In this document: positions 6,314-8,052 of the stretch, one piece after another
How positions within the stretch are numbered: position 1 is the stretch's first letter
Layout of the letters: every line of letters starts with the position of its first letter
NCBI GenBank assembly: GCA_016296165.1
Contig: JAEDJV010000113.1
Span: 1-8,052, forward strand
Length of the DNA: 8,052 nucleotides
Direction of reading: 5' to 3'
Source of the DNA: Oscillospiraceae bacterium
GTDB taxonomy: Bacteria > Bacillota > Clostridia > Oscillospirales > Ruminococcaceae
The notes under the pieces: model-generated
What the model saw: only the letters and a program-made list of their open reading frames with translations
The model's database searches: none
What the model was told of the DNA's origin: nothing
Translations under genes and position numbers: made by a program

Positions 6314-7717
6314 TTAGAAACGGAAGTATAGGAATGGGTTATTTGTGGAGTCCACAAGAAGTATGCTGCTGACAATTAACAGTGCGGCAGTATAAATGAT
6401 TTTTGCTGAATTAAAGAAAAATATTTTTGCCGGTGATGAATTATTGTCAGTTTCAAAGAGTTTTTTAACAGGGAAACAGGCAGCAAGGGCAATAATAATA
6501 AGAAAAATATTATTCATAAATGATATTCTGACAGAATCATCTATAAAAGCATTATTATTTAATCCAACCAGATTTTTAAAGAAGTGCAGAAGATTATGCC
6601 CGTCTTCAAAATAGAAAATTCCAAATCCGACTATAATTACAATTTTGTTGTATATATGTTTTACAGCAACAGGAATTTTCTTCATTCTCTTCTTTCCAAT
6701 CAATCTTTCGATAAATATAAAAAGTCCAAAATACAATCCCCAGAAAACAAAGTTCCAGCTTGCACCATGCCATAATCCTGTACAGAACCAGACAATAAAC
6801 AGGTTAAGTGTTGGAATTCTCTTTCCGAAAACAGGAATATAAAGGAGATAATCGCGGAAGAAGGAACCCAGTGAAATATGCCATCTCTGCCAGAACTCGG
6901 TAACATCTTTACAAAGGAACGGATAGTTAAAGTTTTCGTTAAAATGGAACCCTAAAATACGTCCCATACCGATAGCCATATCGGAATAACCGGAAAAATC
7001 AAAATAAACATACATTGCATACAAAATTACAGCATACCATGTCCCTGTAACAGATACATATTCAACATCAGAAGCAAAGAAGGATTCTACAACAGTATAG
7101 AGGTTGTTTGCAATAATAACTTTTTTTGAAAGTCCGATTACTATTCTGATAATGCCGTCGCTGATATCTGAAACGGAGATATTTCTTACAGCGAGTTCAT
7201 CTTCTATATCACTATACCGGACAATAGGACCTGCAACAAGCTGCGGGAACAGGGAAACGAACATGAGAAATCTGAAATAATTCTTCTGAACTTTTACAGT
7301 ATCCCAGTAACAGTCTATTGTATAGGACATGGCCTGAAAAGTGTAAAAACTGATACCAATCGGAAGCGAAATATCAGGATTTTGCAGATTTAACGAAAAC
7401 CAGCTGTTCAGGTTTTCGACTATAAATCCACTATATTTGAAAATCATAAGCATTCCGATGTTATATACAAGTGATAGTGCAAAGCAGATCTTAGACAGAG
7501 GTTTATCTCTGAAATAGTCAATAACTCTTCCGCACAAATAATTTATAAGTGTGCTGAGAATCAGGAGCCATAGATAAACTGGTTCCCCCCATGCATAGAA
7601 AAGCAGAGAAAAAATAATTAGAATAGTGTTTTTGTTTTTGCTGTTTTTAGAAGCAAAATAGCAAATTAAGAAAACCACAAAAAACAGATAAATAAAAAAT
7701 AAACTTGAAAAAACCAT
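6314..7717 (-). CDS. MBOAT-family O-acyltransferase (AlgI/DltB/PatA-like) with C-terminal acyl-shuttle motif
   Basis: This is a multi-pass membrane protein that moves an acyl group from a cytoplasmic thioester donor to the outside face. In its 467 residues there are roughly ten or eleven hydrophobic segments and the family blocks DFSGYSD (240-246), EFWQRWHISL (274-283) and TGLWHG (313-318), with the invariant catalytic His317. The YAWGEP (41-46) and LVAGPIVRY (160-168) stretches are also typical. The last helix (about 438-455) is followed by a short tail ending in FLYFRF (462-467, codons 6334-6317), which resembles the C-terminal hexapeptide whose tyrosine accepts the acyl group in MBOAT acylation systems. 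It is the first gene of the operon, 14 nt before the DHHW gene. GAAGG (minus strand, 7727-7731) sits 9 nt before the start. Family membership is certain; the acyl group and acceptor glycan are inferred. Confidence 0.93.
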   Translation of the reverse strand: MVFSSLFFIYLFFVVFLICYFASKNSKNKNTILIIFSLLFYAWGEPVYLWLLILSTLINYLCGRVIDYFRDKPLSKICFALSLVYNIGMLMIFKYSGFIVENLNSWFSLNLQNPDISLPIGISFYTFQAMSYTIDCYWDTVKVQKNYFRFLMFVSLFPQLVAGPIVRYSDIEDELAVRNISVSDISDGIIRIVIGLSKKVIIANNLYTVVESFFASDVEYVSVTGTWYAVILYAMYVYFDFSGYSDMAIGMGRILGFHFNENFNYPFLCKDVTEFWQRWHISLGSFFRDYLLYIPVFGKRIPTLNLFIVWFCTGLWHGASWNFVFWGLYFGLFIFIERLIGKKRMKKIPVAVKHIYNKIVIIVGFGIFYFEDGHNLLHFFKNLVGLNNNAFIDDSVRISFMNNIFLIIIALAACFPVKKLFETDNNSSPAKIFFFNSAKIIYTAALLIVSSILLVDSTNNPFLYFRF

Positions 7718-7769
7718 GATAAAATACCTTCAAACTGAATAATAATCTATTTAATACATATACTATCTT

Positions 7770-7798
7770 ATTTTACAACGTTATACGTCAAAAATCAA
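7770..7798 (-). promoter_or_regulatory. Promoter of the MBOAT-DHHW-FkbH-ACP operon
   Basis: On the minus strand TTGATT (7793-7798, four of six) and TAAAAT (7770-7775, five of six) are separated by 17 nt. The predicted transcript begins near 7763, giving a leader of about 45 nt that carries the MBOAT ribosome binding site. An alternative -35, TTGACG, overlaps this element but would need a 15-nt spacer to TAAGAT. It is clearly weaker than the divergent rRNA promoters next to it. Confidence 0.55.
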
Positions 7799-7800
7799 GT

Positions 7801-7860
7801 GAAAAAACTAAATATCCATAAAATACAAAAAAATATTTTCGAAAAAATTTTAAAAAACTA
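7801..7860 (+). promoter_or_regulatory. A-tract-rich UP-element-like region upstream of rRNA P1
   Basis: These 60 bp directly upstream of the P1 -35 box are almost entirely A and T, with several A runs of five to seven. They fit an UP element that binds the alpha subunit C-terminal domain of RNA polymerase, as at other strong rRNA promoters. Within it, 7830-7851 is a 22-bp AT-rich palindrome centred on CG with one mismatched pair. The stretch also lies just upstream of the divergent operon promoter, so it could influence both. Confidence 0.5.
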
Positions 7861-7889
7861 TTGACAAACATAAAAAAAGGGAGTATAAT
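7861..7889 (+). promoter_or_regulatory. rRNA operon promoter P1
   Basis: TTGACA (7861-7866) and TATAAT (7884-7889) are both perfect matches separated by the optimal 17 nt. The first plausible purine start is G7896, so initiation with GTP is possible, a feature linked to growth-rate and stringent control of rRNA promoters in Firmicutes. No ribosome binding site with a usable reading frame follows. Confidence 0.85.
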
Positions 7890-7895
7890 AAAAAA

Positions 7896-8052
7896 GCTGT
7901 CTGACGAGGACGATTTGTAAATGAGAAAATTCTTCAAAAAGCCTTGACAAGCTAACCACAACATGGTATAATGAAGAAGTCCATAGAGGACAGAAACAAG
8001 TATCTTGAAAATTGAACAATGCACTAAATGAAACCCTTGAAGATTCCAAGAG
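7896..8052 (+). ncRNA. 5' leader of an rRNA operon (16S gene beyond the window)
   Basis: No convincing coding frame follows the tandem promoters. A small hairpin (7979-7982 with 7988-7991) sits at the start of the P2 transcript. Positions 8003-8020 (TCTTGAAAATTGAACAAT) resemble the boxA-type antitermination sequence found in Firmicute rRNA leaders and spacers. A short inverted repeat (8036-8039 with 8047-8050) may begin the 16S processing stem but is cut off by the window edge. The rRNA itself is not present, so the identification rests on promoter architecture and the boxA-like element. Another stable RNA, such as a tRNA cluster, remains possible. Confidence 0.7.
7944..7972 (+). promoter_or_regulatory. 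rRNA operon promoter P2 (extended -10)
   Basis: TTGACA (7944-7949) and TATAAT (7967-7972) are perfect matches with 17-nt spacing. TGG at 7964-7966 adds an extended -10. It lies 83 bp after P1 in the same direction. The predicted start is A7978 or G7979. The tandem arrangement of two consensus promoters is characteristic of rRNA operons in Firmicutes. Confidence 0.85.

Noticed and set aside
7776..7790. ACGT-TAT-ACGT arms near the operon promoter as an operator
   Set aside because: The four-base arms are each self-complementary and too short to separate from chance.
7788..8049. Two overlapping minus-strand open frames across the rRNA promoter region
   Set aside because: They run antisense through two consensus promoters and the leader. 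Their hydrophobic, Phe-rich translations reflect AT-rich DNA rather than a protein.

Overview
The window looks like low-GC chromosomal DNA of a Clostridia-type Firmicute. A Ruminococcus or Oscillospiraceae relative is my best guess, an inference from gene content, strong AGGAGG-type ribosome binding sites and the style of the rRNA leader. There are six protein genes and no mobile element, CRISPR array or tRNA. Coding is mostly on the minus strand.

Layout from left to right: (1) 1-48 is an edge with no assignable gene. (2) A rho-independent terminator (49-91) closes pgcA, a 571-residue phosphoglucomutase/phosphomannomutase on the minus strand (110-1825). (3) A 250-bp gap holds two back-to-back extended -10 promoters, one for pgcA and one for a plus-strand HAD-superfamily phosphatase (2079-2705). 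(4) A shared hairpin (2714-2741) separates that gene from a convergent four-gene minus-strand operon. In transcription order the operon is an MBOAT O-acyltransferase (7717-6314), a membrane-anchored DHHW/AlgJ-like SGNH-fold protein (6299-4809), an FkbH-type HAD-IIIC protein (4792-2999) and a small acyl carrier protein (2997-2749). The gaps between these genes are 14, 16 and 1 nt, so they are very probably co-transcribed. (5) The last 335 bp hold the operon promoter and, pointing the other way, two perfect-consensus tandem promoters followed by a boxA-like leader. This is almost certainly the 5' end of an rRNA operon whose 16S gene starts beyond the window.

The four-gene operon is the main point of interest. 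Its parts map onto the Dlt (teichoic acid D-alanylation) scheme of carrier protein, MBOAT and extracytoplasmic SGNH-like transferase. The adenylating enzyme DltA is missing, and an FkbH protein stands in its place. Characterised FkbH proteins load a glyceryl unit from 1,3-bisphosphoglycerate onto an ACP. The MBOAT ends exactly in Phe-Leu-Tyr-Phe-Arg-Phe, which resembles the C-terminal acyl-shuttle hexapeptide in which a tyrosine carries the acyl group outside the membrane. My model is: 1,3-bisphosphoglycerate, then glyceryl-S-ACP (ACP Ser39), then MBOAT (His317), then MBOAT Tyr464, then DHHW-protein Ser433, then a cell-envelope glycan. The protein families and motifs are read from the sequence. 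The donor and the acceptor are inferred.
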